Shown piece after piece: positions 54,893 through 62,878 of a stretch of DNA of 64,000 nt (positions are counted from its first letter, which is position 1; the number at the start of each line of letters is the position of its first letter). The stretch is from the NCBI GenBank assembly GCA_017417465.1, contig JAFPZD010000040.1, positions 62,001-126,000 of the forward strand, written 5' to 3'. The translations under genes were made by a program, and so were the position numbers. Below the pieces are notes generated by a model. It was not told the DNA's origin. It did no database searches and worked only from the letters and a program-made list of their open reading frames with translations. The stretch is from Prevotella sp. (GTDB lineage Bacteria > Bacteroidota > Bacteroidia > Bacteroidales > Bacteroidaceae).

Positions 54893-55846
54893 TTACTGTT
54901 GGCGCTTGAAGTGCAGGGGACCATTCTTGCCAAGTCCGAGGTCAGCGCCCTGCTTGTATGTCAGCGTGAAGCCCTCGTCGGGAGCATAGCCGTCGATGAT
55001 GGCATAACACTGCTGGCCGTCGCCGTCGGTGATGAGCAAACCGATTTTGCCATCCTGCTGATGACAAGCGTAATAGCGCATCATGCGGTAGCCGAAGGAC
55101 AAGAGGCGGTCAGCGTAGAAGCGCACGGGGATGCGCTCGCCATTGACCTCGGCTTCATAGTCGGCCCCGAACTCCACACTGTTGTCAACAGGATTGAAAG
55201 TGATGTTAGCCACACCCTGTTCCTCGCGCAGCACGTTATCGGCAGGGCGGGAAGCAGGCGCCCAGCTCAACTGGTGGCCCTCGTTGTCCACAGCATTGAT
55301 GAGCACAGAGCCAGGATCGTCGGTGGCCATGCGCACCAGCATCGGCTTGGCATTCTCCGTGCGGTAGTAAACCTTCCCGCTGCCCGGATCCTGATTGTCG
55401 AGGAACATGTCGATGTTGTACTCGTTGAGCGACAGCGACGTGTTCTCAGTCCAGGGATTCAGCAGCCAGAGGTCGCCCTTGCCCGTGTCGACAATGTCGG
55501 TGATGTCAGCCAACTCAGGATAGAGCGAGCAGAGCTGGGGATAGAAAGGACTGGCATGAAGCTGGTCGAGAGAGGCAAACGGCCCAATATTGGCCATGAC
55601 GAGCACGAAGTATTCGTCAGTTATCGCATCAGGAATGGGGTCCAGTGGCCCAGGCATCATCAGCTCGGGTATCACAATGCCGGCAGTAGGCACCGTGGCA
55701 CTGTCGGCGCTCACAAGGTCTTCAGACGTATCTCTCATCATGGTCGGACCGTCGAGCATCGGCTCTTTGACGCGGTGACTCGTGCATGCACAAAGCGCCA
55801 TAGCAACGAAACAAATCACACACAATAACAACTGTTTCATCATCAT
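54893..55846 (-). CDS. Lipoprotein of unknown function
   Basis: 317 residues (or 314 from the third Met). Signal peptide and lipobox 'FVAMALCAC'. The mature part has no motif I recognise; it is acidic with many beta-type segments ('LINAVDNEGHQLSWAPASR', 'EAEVNGERIPVRFYADRLL', 'DGDGQQCYAIIDGY'). First gene of a minus-strand group with the miaA paralogue and the lipid kinase, preceded by its own -7 box. A plus-strand open frame of similar length is antisense shadow. Confidence 0.7.
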   Translation of the reverse strand: MMMKQLLLCVICFVAMALCACTSHRVKEPMLDGPTMMRDTSEDLVSADSATVPTAGIVIPELMMPGPLDPIPDAITDEYFVLVMANIGPFASLDQLHASPFYPQLCSLYPELADITDIVDTGKGDLWLLNPWTENTSLSLNEYNIDMFLDNQDPGSGKVYYRTENAKPMLVRMATDDPGSVLINAVDNEGHQLSWAPASRPADNVLREEQGVANITFNPVDNSVEFGADYEAEVNGERIPVRFYADRLLSFGYRMMRYYACHQQDGKIGLLITDGDGQQCYAIIDGYAPDEGFTLTYKQGADLGLGKNGPLHFKRQQ

Positions 55847-55866
55847 AGTTCACATTATAACGTTTG

Positions 55867-55874
55867 CAAAGGTA
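55867..55874 (-). promoter_or_regulatory. -7 box for the lipoprotein-miaA-lipid kinase group
   Basis: TACCTTTG on the minus strand, 20 bases upstream of the start codon. Confidence 0.6.
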
Positions 55875-56010
55875 CAAACTTTTATTTATTCTGCCAAATG
55901 TTCAGACGAAAAAGAGGGCACGGCGCAAGTTTTTTTGGTAAGGCAGGAAGTAGAGGCTGTTTTGGCAACACCAACGGATCGCTCGGAGGAGAACGACAAT
56001 CCGCTCGGAG

Positions 56011-56121
56011 CAAACTGCCAGACTTCTCGGAACAAACTGCCAGACTTCTCGGAACAAACTGCCAGACTTCTCGGAACAAACTGCCAGACTTCTCGGAACA
56101 AACTGCCAGACTTCTCGGCGA
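56011..56121 (+). repeat. 22-bp tandem repeat, about five units
   Basis: Unit CAAACTGCCAGACTTCTCGG plus AA starts at 56011, 56033, 56055, 56077 and 56099; copies are near identical until the last. It lies in the 460-base gap 55847-56307, which contains no credible gene; open frames on both strands through it are periodic translations of the repeat. Confidence 0.96.
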
Positions 56122-56139
56122 TGTCTGCCAACCCGCCAA

Positions 56140-56170
56140 TGTAGGGGCAGGCCTTGTGCCAGCCCCTACA
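56140..56170. repeat. GTAGGGGC-type hairpin (REP-like)
   Basis: 13-bp arms with one mismatch (TGTAGGGGCAGGC / GCCAGCCCCTACA) around a 5-nt loop. Sequences of the form GTAGGGGC...GCCCC are, from memory, common dispersed palindromes in many bacteria. Confidence 0.8.
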
Positions 56171-56235
56171 CTGACGCACCGCCTCAAACCAACAAGGCAA
56201 AGACACCATTCGTAAATATGGCATTTACGAGGTGT

Positions 56236-56301
56236 AAATGCCATACTTACGATGCCGAAATGCCATACTTACGATGCCTAAATGCCATACTTACGAGTAG
56301 T
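56236..56301 (+). repeat. 22-bp tandem repeat, three units
   Basis: Unit AAATGCCATACTTACGATGC plus two bases starts at 56236, 56258 and 56280. An inverted partial copy (ATGGCATTTACG) precedes it at about 56218. It ends 6 bases from the stop of the next minus-strand gene. Confidence 0.92.
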
Positions 56302-56307
56302 AAGAAG

Positions 56308-57753
56308 TTACGGTTGAGCTTCCAAGTCGCGCCAATAGAGGTAAGGCTCTTTGGTCTGAGGCAGCGACTTGAGGTAGCGCTCGCCAGCGTCGGCACTAAT
56401 GGTCTTACCATCGAAGCCACACTCATCGATGTCACCATAGACCTGCAAGCAGTTGAAGGTGCGCACGCGGCGGCTGTTCTGCAATTCGAAGACCTGCGTG
56501 TAGTACGACGGTCCACCGGCCGATCCTGATATGCTCAGGTAGCCCTTGCCGTCGCGTGACTGGTAGAAGGTGGGCTTCAGACGACCTGTCTCCACGCCGA
56601 TGAGCTCCACACGTCCATCGCAATAGGTAAAGAAGGCACCGTTCTCGTCGTCCTTGTCACGCAGCCACACCTCGTCGATACCGTCTTCGTCGATATCAAT
56701 CTGACGCACCTTTGTCAGATCGTACTCCTTGTTCTCGGGGTCATCATCGATATAGAGCTTGCGCATCTTTGCGAGGTCCTTCTTCCAAATGGGGCGCTCC
56801 TCGTCGATATAGTTATAATATTGCGCATACTCAAAGATGCTGAGCGTATCGGCATCGATGGTCATCAGGCCCACGGTGGTACTCTCAGGCGCACCATGCA
56901 GGAAGCAGAGCACCGGACCTTTCGGGCCATCGAAAGCTGCAAGGATGTTGCCGGGAATGTATTCACCACCATCATCAACGTTCCAGGTGGATCCATACTC
57001 CTCGTCGTAATAGCCCTTGACTGGCATATCGTAGACCTTGTCGCCATCGACCAGCACCTCCAAAGCCAGCGGCTGCTTGTCCTTCAGCTTAAACTGCACG
57101 ATGCCGTAGGTATAGCGGCTGCCCATCTTGGCGGCTACGCACGAGCGCTGCACGGTCCTGCCATACTTCTGCTCTAACAGCTTCAGCACGCTGGCGGCAA
57201 ACTTCTCCTTGTAGGGATAGTCGTAGTCGGTCAGCTTCATCGGCGTGTGGGTGACGAGGAAGTCGGAAGTGGTGAGCACGCGCATGCTTCCGAAGTCGAA
57301 GTTCTTGCCCGCAGGATTGTCTGCCTCAGCAAAGGCATAGTTAAGGCCTGCCGACGGCACGTAGTCGTGATGCAGTCCGAAGATAGGGATGGGCTCGCCA
57401 TCGGGGTCGGTAATCTGCTCGCCAACGAACGTTACGTCTTGAGCCTTCTCGTAACCCATGAACAGCTTGGTATAGCGAGCGGCATTGCGGCGCGTGCGCT
57501 CTTGCAGCTCCCACGCAGCTCCAGAGTCTTCGGTTTTCTCAAGTGTTGTCCAAAACACCACCTGCATGTTCTTGGGGTTATGGTAATAGAGGAACACGGG
57601 CAGGAGCGTGGTGTCCTGCTGCTCAACGGTCAGCGTGTCGCCTACTGTCAGCGAGTCGGTGTCGCTACTGCCACTGCCCTGCGCAGCGGGTTTATCCTTA
57701 CATGCCGCAAGCATCACAACGATGCCCACAGCCAAGCAAAAAAACTTTTTCAT
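56308..57753 (-). CDS. Lipoprotein of unknown function with FG-GAP-like segment
   Basis: 481 residues from the ATG at 57753, which gives the lipoprotein signal 'LAVGIVVMLAACKDKP'; a longer frame to 57801 runs into repeat DNA. The segment 'QIDIDEDGIDEVWLRDKDD' resembles a calcium-binding FG-GAP/VCBS loop; 'SISGSAGGPSYYTQVFELQN' is strand-rich. Otherwise unrecognised. It is one of several exported proteins in the 54893-63832 minus-strand region. Confidence 0.7.
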   Translation of the reverse strand: MKKFFCLAVGIVVMLAACKDKPAAQGSGSSDTDSLTVGDTLTVEQQDTTLLPVFLYYHNPKNMQVVFWTTLEKTEDSGAAWELQERTRRNAARYTKLFMGYEKAQDVTFVGEQITDPDGEPIPIFGLHHDYVPSAGLNYAFAEADNPAGKNFDFGSMRVLTTSDFLVTHTPMKLTDYDYPYKEKFAASVLKLLEQKYGRTVQRSCVAAKMGSRYTYGIVQFKLKDKQPLALEVLVDGDKVYDMPVKGYYDEEYGSTWNVDDGGEYIPGNILAAFDGPKGPVLCFLHGAPESTTVGLMTIDADTLSIFEYAQYYNYIDEERPIWKKDLAKMRKLYIDDDPENKEYDLTKVRQIDIDEDGIDEVWLRDKDDENGAFFTYCDGRVELIGVETGRLKPTFYQSRDGKGYLSISGSAGGPSYYTQVFELQNSRRVRTFNCLQVYGDIDECGFDGKTISADAGERYLKSLPQTKEPYLYWRDLEAQP

Positions 57754-57764
57754 CTTGCTATTTG

Positions 57765-57889
57765 ACAATTTCACGATTTCACGATTTGGCTGCGCCGTCA
57801 CTCATTCACCAGGAGGAATGGCGGCAGCAAACTATTCACTATTCATTTTCTCCTCCCCTTCGGGGAGGTTGGGTGGGGTTTCACTATCC
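57765..57889. repeat. Dispersed intergenic repeat (CGATTTGGCTGCGCC...GGCGGCAGCAAAC) plus G-rich palindrome
   Basis: TTTCACGATTTGGCTGCGCC, then GGCGGCAGCAAACTATTCAC: the same block occurs twice at 62650-62835. It is followed at about 57848-57881 by CTCCCCTTCGGGGAGG with GGTTGGGTGGGG, a G-tract palindrome related to 10641-10744. Together they fill the gap between two minus-strand genes. Confidence 0.8.
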
Positions 57890-58579
57890 TCACTTCAACC
57901 CCTTCCACGTGCCTTGGATGTTCTTGCATTGGGTGTAGAGCGACGGACAGTTGAACACCTTGTGGAGTGACGTGCCCGGTTGAAGGATGACCTCGACCTG
58001 ACGTTTCTCGGTGTCCCAGCCCTTACCTATTATATATATGTACACGACGCGCCCCTGACCGGCGAACGTCAGCTCCTGGTGCTTGTTCACACTGGCGCGC
58101 ATCTCGACGGTGTAAGGCTCCTGCGGCTGATAGCCGTTCTGCGGTGTGGCGCCCTTCAGCACGGCAGCAGGCAGATAGCGCTGGCCATAGCTGTCGCCCA
58201 TCTCGGCAGCACGATATTTTTCTTTCAAGATAGACACCACGGAGTTGATGTTCGACGGATAGCAGAGCAGTTGGAAGCAGCGCATGCCCTCGTCGCGGTC
58301 ACGCCCGTAGATTTCCATGGCCATCGGCATCATAGCAGCAGTGCCATGAGGCGTCTTGCCAAGGAACTCGGTGTAGAGCTTCTCAAACTCGTCGTAGTCT
58401 GACGGCACGTTGGTGAAGGTCACCACGCCCGTTGCCGACTGGTCATATTGCTCGGCGGTGAGGTTGCCGCGCATCGTATACTGGTGGGTACCATAGTCCC
58501 ACGAAGACGTTCCGCTCTCCTGAGCCGTCGCCTGCTGACCACCCAAGGCCAGCGCTGCCATCATCATTAGCTTATTCAT
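57890..58579 (-). CDS. Secreted protein of unknown function
   Basis: 229 residues with a short signal peptide ('LMMMAALALGGQQATAQE'). Middle region 'FEKLYTEFLGKTPHGTAAMM' and 'MEIYGRDRDEGMRCFQLLCY' recall a Bacteroidales family I associate with DUF6935, from memory and unverified. The C-terminal part ('VYIYIIGKGWDTEKRQVEV', 'NIQGTWKGLK') suggests a small beta domain. No known function. The palindromic element copy 2 lies directly upstream. Confidence 0.65.
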   Translation of the reverse strand: MNKLMMMAALALGGQQATAQESGTSSWDYGTHQYTMRGNLTAEQYDQSATGVVTFTNVPSDYDEFEKLYTEFLGKTPHGTAAMMPMAMEIYGRDRDEGMRCFQLLCYPSNINSVVSILKEKYRAAEMGDSYGQRYLPAAVLKGATPQNGYQPQEPYTVEMRASVNKHQELTFAGQGRVVYIYIIGKGWDTEKRQVEVILQPGTSLHKVFNCPSLYTQCKNIQGTWKGLK

Positions 58580-58665
58580 ATTCTATGTCTTTTTTATTGG
58601 AGTAAAGGAGGTAAAGGAGTTAGGAGTTAGAAGTTAGAAGTTAGAAGTTAGAAGTTAGGAGTTAG

Positions 58666-58752
58666 GGAGGTAAAGTAGAATAGATTTATTCCCCAGTCAA
58701 TGCACTTCTTTTTCTGAACCTCGGAGCATTAAAGGTATTCTACTTTACCTCC
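58666..58752. repeat. Palindromic element, copy 2 (GGAGGTAAAGTAGAATA termini)
   Basis: 17-bp perfect inverted repeats at 58666-58682 and 58736-58752 are identical to the inner arms of copy 1 and enclose a 53-nt interior with about two thirds of positions shared. Flanks 58605-58665 and 58753-58797 are GTTAGAA/GTAAAGGAG-type low-complexity sequence in inverted orientation. Confidence 0.92.
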
Positions 58753-58803
58753 TCTACTCCTTTACTACTCTTCTCCTTTACCTCCCTTACTCCTTACTAT
58801 TAA

Positions 58804-60294
58804 CTAATTCGTAATCTTCGGTCCGATGTTTCGCGGTTTGAGGGTGTCGGCATCACGAAGCCAGCGGGTATTGTCATCGGCGTACTTGATGTAACCGTCG
58901 GCAACATTACCGAGCGACTGACCTTTAGGCTGGTGAATCTCACAGCTCTCGAGGCTCACTTCGGAGTGGATGCTGAACAACGACCCCGTGTTCTCGGCAA
59001 AGCGACAACGTATGAACTTCGTCGACTGGCATTTCTCATCGATATAGATGCCCGAATAATCCTTGCAACGTACGAAGTCACAGTCGATGAACGTACTGTT
59101 TTCTGAGCTATGCAGCTCCATGATGCCCTCAGAGCAATCGCGGATGATGGTGCTTTCGAGCACGATGTCGTTACACTCGTGGGCTGCAAGGCCGGTGATA
59201 CCACAGCCATAGAGGTCGCAGCCATGGACTTCCACCCGCAAGCAATTCTCGCAATTGATGACGCCACCGGCACACTCGCCGTCGTAGGTATGACCGAGCG
59301 TGAGATTCTCAATCCGCACGTCCCTACAGCCATAGAGCGACAGCACGTCAGCATAGCGTGGCTCGACGATGAGATAACAGTCCTTCGTACCACGGATGGT
59401 GAGGTCGTGGATGTTAACCAGCTCCAACTGGCGCCCATCGTAGACGTCGCTGCTGACAACCAGCTCAACCTTTACCATTTCGCGCTCAGTATAGAACTCA
59501 TCACGCCACTGGCAACCGGCACCTTCGACCCAATCACGGTCGGACAGCACCTCCGACAGGTTGAGCACCGCGCCCTCGGCGATAGTCACAGTGCGATTGC
59601 TACCAAGGGCAGCCAAGAACTCGCTGGCCGTGCTCACCACGAACTCACTTGGATCCTCGTCGTCGGCCGATGCACGCTCTTCATCACACTCCTCCACATC
59701 AACGCCAGCATAGAGGCCTGCCAAAGGTGCGTAGGACAGGAGCTGGTGGTTGGTGCGCTCGATGATGCTCATCTTCTTTTTCTGGTCCAGCTTATCCAGC
59801 ATCTTCTGCTGATCACCGGGATAGACGGTGTGAAGGTAGTGCTGGTTCATCAGCCAGTTGCTGACCTGCTCCAGCGGGTCGGTCTCTTCCTCAGCAAACT
59901 TCTGCTGCGCCACGCAGTTCACGATGTTGTCGGGCGTGAGCACCAACGTCTGGCCAATGGTATGCTCCTCGACATAGAAGCCCAGGAAGTTCATGCCGTC
60001 CTGACGCACATACTGCACGCGGCAGCCATACATACAGCCGAAGGGCGCCAGCTCGCCTGGCGAGCCCTGGATGAGCTCGTATTCGCCAGCCTTTGAGCCA
60101 TGCTTGCGCAACAGCAGATTCTGCTGGTGACCGCTGATGTCCATGCCTTTCAGCCATGCGTTACCGTTAGGCTGAATCTCGGTGACATAGAGATACTCAC
60201 CATCCCAGAACTTGTTGCGGTCCTGAATGGTCTGAGCCTGTACGCCTACAAAGGAGCACAGGCATAACACGATGACAGTCAATAGCTTTCTCAT
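58804..60294 (-). CDS. Secreted right-handed beta-helix protein
   Basis: 496 residues with a signal peptide ('LLTVIVLCLCSFVGVQA'). Residues about 215-450 contain pectate-lyase-like parallel beta-helix repeats ('CRDVRIENLTLGH', 'CLRVEVHGCDLYGCGITGLA', 'SENSTFIDCDFVRCKDYSGI'), rich in Cys and Asn ladders. No clear lyase catalytic residues identified. The TMEM43 gene overlaps its start by four bases, so it is the downstream partner in an operon. Confidence 0.82.
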   Translation of the reverse strand: MRKLLTVIVLCLCSFVGVQAQTIQDRNKFWDGEYLYVTEIQPNGNAWLKGMDISGHQQNLLLRKHGSKAGEYELIQGSPGELAPFGCMYGCRVQYVRQDGMNFLGFYVEEHTIGQTLVLTPDNIVNCVAQQKFAEEETDPLEQVSNWLMNQHYLHTVYPGDQQKMLDKLDQKKKMSIIERTNHQLLSYAPLAGLYAGVDVEECDEERASADDEDPSEFVVSTASEFLAALGSNRTVTIAEGAVLNLSEVLSDRDWVEGAGCQWRDEFYTEREMVKVELVVSSDVYDGRQLELVNIHDLTIRGTKDCYLIVEPRYADVLSLYGCRDVRIENLTLGHTYDGECAGGVINCENCLRVEVHGCDLYGCGITGLAAHECNDIVLESTIIRDCSEGIMELHSSENSTFIDCDFVRCKDYSGIYIDEKCQSTKFIRCRFAENTGSLFSIHSEVSLESCEIHQPKGQSLGNVADGYIKYADDNTRWLRDADTLKPRNIGPKITN

Positions 60295-61556
60295 ACGCCT
60301 TCAGGTGTTGGTGCAGGCTGTGGAACGCCTTGCTGCTGACGGCTCCGGGCTGCCAGTTCCTTCAGTTTGTCCTTACCTTTGAAAGCAAAGATCCAGATGA
60401 GGGCAGCGGCAACGACCAGCAGCGCAATGCCGATGAGCGGCCGGTAGAACAGCCAAGCGATGGCGATGATGACAAGCGACCACGAGAGGCCGACCACGGT
60501 GCAGACGACGCCGACACCCCACCCCACGATGTTGGCCACGAAAGGCACAACCTTGAGAATGGTCGAGAGGAAGGCGAAGATGCCTTTCAGGCCACTGATG
60601 ATGAGCAGAATGCCGATGATGCGGAAGATCCACATCATGGTGTGGTTCATCGAGTGTGCACCTTCGTAAATCTCACTGGCATCGCGGGTGCCCATGACGA
60701 GCGTCGAGAAAGTCTTACCGTTCTTAGCCTTGAAGGTGGTGAACGAGTTACCTTTCTGCTTGGCGATGATGGTGACGTTGGCAGGCATCACCTTAGTGAA
60801 CGTGATGCGCACGTCGCCCACCGACGGGCTGTTGGGGCTAAAGCCGAAGTAGAGCTGGTTCTGCGAGACGTGAACCAGCTTCATCGAGTCTGACTTGCCA
60901 CCAAACTGGCGCTGGATGACCTGCTGGCACTCCTTGTTAAGGGTGGCAAGCAGGGCGGAGTCGAGCTGCAGGTCAACAGGCACATCGCCGCTGATGCTCT
61001 GCACCTGACGCTCGTTCAGCTCGAAAGCGCCGAATGTCACCTTCTCGGCCGTCCACTGCTCGTCGTCGGCAGTAGCCAGCACGAAGTTCTTCTTCTGATA
61101 GGCAGGGTCGTGGAAATTGCCCGAAGCCACGGGACGGTAGGTCCACCCCTCATTGTAAGTGTAGGTGGTGACGATTTCCTCCTTGCCGCCAAGCTTGTCT
61201 TTCGACTCCTGGTGAGCATCCTCCATCACCTGATAGTACTCTACGCGGCGCGTCAGCTTGATAGCCTTGGCGCCTACGCCGAACTTTGCATCGACGAGTG
61301 AGTCCTCAGTGGTGGCGAAACCTGTCGCATAGACCAGGCGACCATCCATCTCAGGGTCGATCTTATTGATGCCGTCGAGCTCGATGGTGACATCCTCAGC
61401 CTCGTTCAGCATCTTGTCAGTTTTCACTACACGGCCTTCGTTCCACCACAGCAGTGCGGTACCGGCCAGGAACATGATGAAGCCCGCGCCAATGCCACGG
61501 AACGAGCTGCCTACGCGTGAGCCATAGCTCACAGTTCTTGTCTCTTGATAAGCCAT
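60291..61556 (-). CDS. TMEM43-family membrane protein
   Basis: 421 residues. N-terminal TM ('GIGAGFIMFLAGTALLWWNE') followed by 'GRVVKTDKMLNEAEDV', the hallmark start of the TMEM43/LUMA family, a large extracytoplasmic domain (about 45-300), then three or so TM helices near 300-395 ('IFRIIGILLIISGLKGIFAF', 'IVGWGVGVVCTVVGLSWSL'). The human homologue is a nuclear-envelope protein; the bacterial role is unknown. The stop overlaps the beta-helix gene by four bases, and an AAA+ gene precedes it by 26 bases. Confidence 0.85.
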   Translation of the reverse strand: MAYQETRTVSYGSRVGSSFRGIGAGFIMFLAGTALLWWNEGRVVKTDKMLNEAEDVTIELDGINKIDPEMDGRLVYATGFATTEDSLVDAKFGVGAKAIKLTRRVEYYQVMEDAHQESKDKLGGKEEIVTTYTYNEGWTYRPVASGNFHDPAYQKKNFVLATADDEQWTAEKVTFGAFELNERQVQSISGDVPVDLQLDSALLATLNKECQQVIQRQFGGKSDSMKLVHVSQNQLYFGFSPNSPSVGDVRITFTKVMPANVTIIAKQKGNSFTTFKAKNGKTFSTLVMGTRDASEIYEGAHSMNHTMMWIFRIIGILLIISGLKGIFAFLSTILKVVPFVANIVGWGVGVVCTVVGLSWSLVIIAIAWLFYRPLIGIALLVVAAALIWIFAFKGKDKLKELAARSRQQQGVPQPAPTPEGV

Positions 61557-61582
61557 ATTGATTTAAGATTTGAAGTTTGAGA

Positions 61583-62623
61583 TTACTTAATGTTGGTTGC
61601 AGACTTGAAGGCCTCGCTCAAGTCTTCGACGGTCAGCTGGGTGAGCTGCTCGGTGGTGAGCCCCTTCGTTCCGCCCAAACGGTCAGCCTGACGCTGCACA
61701 GCCTTCTCGAAGATGTTACGCACGTAGCGGGCATTACCAAAGTTGCGGTCCTTATGGGCCACAGCATAGTCGAGGCGCTCTTTCAGGAAGGCCTCAGCAT
61801 TGGGCGCCAGCTTATACTCGTTTTTACGCATGTACATCTTAAAGATATCGACCAGCTCGGTGGAGGAGTAGTCGGGGAAGTCGATGTAACGGGTAAAACG
61901 CGACTGCAAGCCGGGGTTAGAGTCGATGAAGCGCTTCATCTCGTTGGGATAGCCTGCAATGATGACCACCAAGCGGTCGCGGTAATCCTCCATACGCTTC
62001 AGCAACGTCGAGATGACTTCCTGGCCGTAGTCAGAAGTGCCGCCAAGCTCACCGTTGGGCACCAGCGAATAGGCCTCATCGATAAAGAGCACACCGTCGA
62101 GGGCTTTCGCAATCATCGAGTCGGTTTTCTCGGCTGTCTGGCCAACATAGCCAGCAACGAGTCCTGCACGGTCGGTCTCTACGGAGTGGCCTTTCTTCAG
62201 GATGCCTAAGTCCTTGTAGATGCGGGCGACGATACGTGCAACTGTGGTCTTACCAGTACCGGGACTGCCCGTGAACACCAAGTGGTACGACAGCTTTGGC
62301 ACTTTCAGACCCTGCTCTTCGCGCTGTTTCTGCACACGCACAAAGTTAGCCAGCGAGCGCACCTCCTCTTTCACACTGTTCAAGCCTATCAGCTCGTCGA
62401 GTTCCTGATAGGGGTCGGTCTCTAATGGTTCGTTCACCACGGGCTCGCCCTCCTTCTGCTTGTCTGTCTGCTCGGTTTGCGCCCGCTGCTGGGCATCGTC
62501 AGCCAGCTCTTCATCAACATCAGGTAACAGGGAACCCAGAATGATGAGCCCCACCAGCATCACTGCGAAACCAATAGACAGGCATCCGCAGCCTTTCAGA
62601 ATCTTGTCCTTTGATAAATCCAT
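61583..62623 (-). CDS. Membrane-anchored CbbX/SpoVK-like AAA+ ATPase
   Basis: 346 residues. N-terminal TM at about 12-33 ('CLSIGFAVMLVGLIILGSLL'), an acidic linker, then an AAA+ module from about 75: 'LNSVKEEVRSLANFV', Walker A 'FTGSPGTGKTTVARIVARI', the pore-loop region 'AGLVAGYVGQTAEKT', Walker B 'GVLFIDEAYSLVP', sensor and arginine-finger region 'GLQSRFTRYIDFPDYS'. CbbX-type AAA+ proteins remodel partner proteins; a TM anchor is unusual and suggests an envelope substrate, perhaps the adjacent TMEM43 protein. Confidence 0.88.
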   Translation of the reverse strand: MDLSKDKILKGCGCLSIGFAVMLVGLIILGSLLPDVDEELADDAQQRAQTEQTDKQKEGEPVVNEPLETDPYQELDELIGLNSVKEEVRSLANFVRVQKQREEQGLKVPKLSYHLVFTGSPGTGKTTVARIVARIYKDLGILKKGHSVETDRAGLVAGYVGQTAEKTDSMIAKALDGVLFIDEAYSLVPNGELGGTSDYGQEVISTLLKRMEDYRDRLVVIIAGYPNEMKRFIDSNPGLQSRFTRYIDFPDYSSTELVDIFKMYMRKNEYKLAPNAEAFLKERLDYAVAHKDRNFGNARYVRNIFEKAVQRQADRLGGTKGLTTEQLTQLTVEDLSEAFKSATNIK

Positions 62624-62627
62624 GTTA

Positions 62628-62878
62628 TTTGACGACCTTTATATTTGACGATTTTACGATTTCACTATTTCACTATTTGGCTGCGCCATCCCTATACCTG
62701 AAGGTACGGCGGCAGCAAACTATTCACTATTCACTATTCACTATAAACTATTCACGATTTCACTATTTCACGATTTGGCTACGCCATCCCTATGCCTGAA
62801 GGTACGGCGGCAGCAAACTATTCACTATTCACTATAAACTATTCACTATAAACTATTCACTATAAACTATTCACTATT
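62628..62878. repeat. Repeat-filled intergenic region
   Basis: Contains inverted AAATCGTCAAATAG-type tracts (62628-62660), two copies of the GGCTGCGCC...GGCGGCAGCAAACTATTCAC block (about 62665-62735 and 62765-62830), and ATTCACTATAAACTATTCAC tandem tracts up to the stop of the YARHG gene. No gene seen. Confidence 0.88.

Noticed and set aside
54863-55828. 321-codon plus-strand frame antisense to the lipoprotein gene
   Set aside because: The minus strand has a clear lipobox, a promoter box and correct operon order.
55882-56244. Three open frames of about 105-120 codons on both strands
   Set aside because: Products are periodic translations of the 22-bp repeats and of the GTAGGGGC hairpin; not genes.
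56011-56301. Possible CRISPR array
   Set aside because: Repeats are directly adjacent with no unique spacers, and no cas genes are nearby.
59110-60096. 328-codon plus-strand frame antisense to the beta-helix gene
   Set aside because: The minus-strand gene has a signal peptide and repeat structure; the plus-strand product has none.
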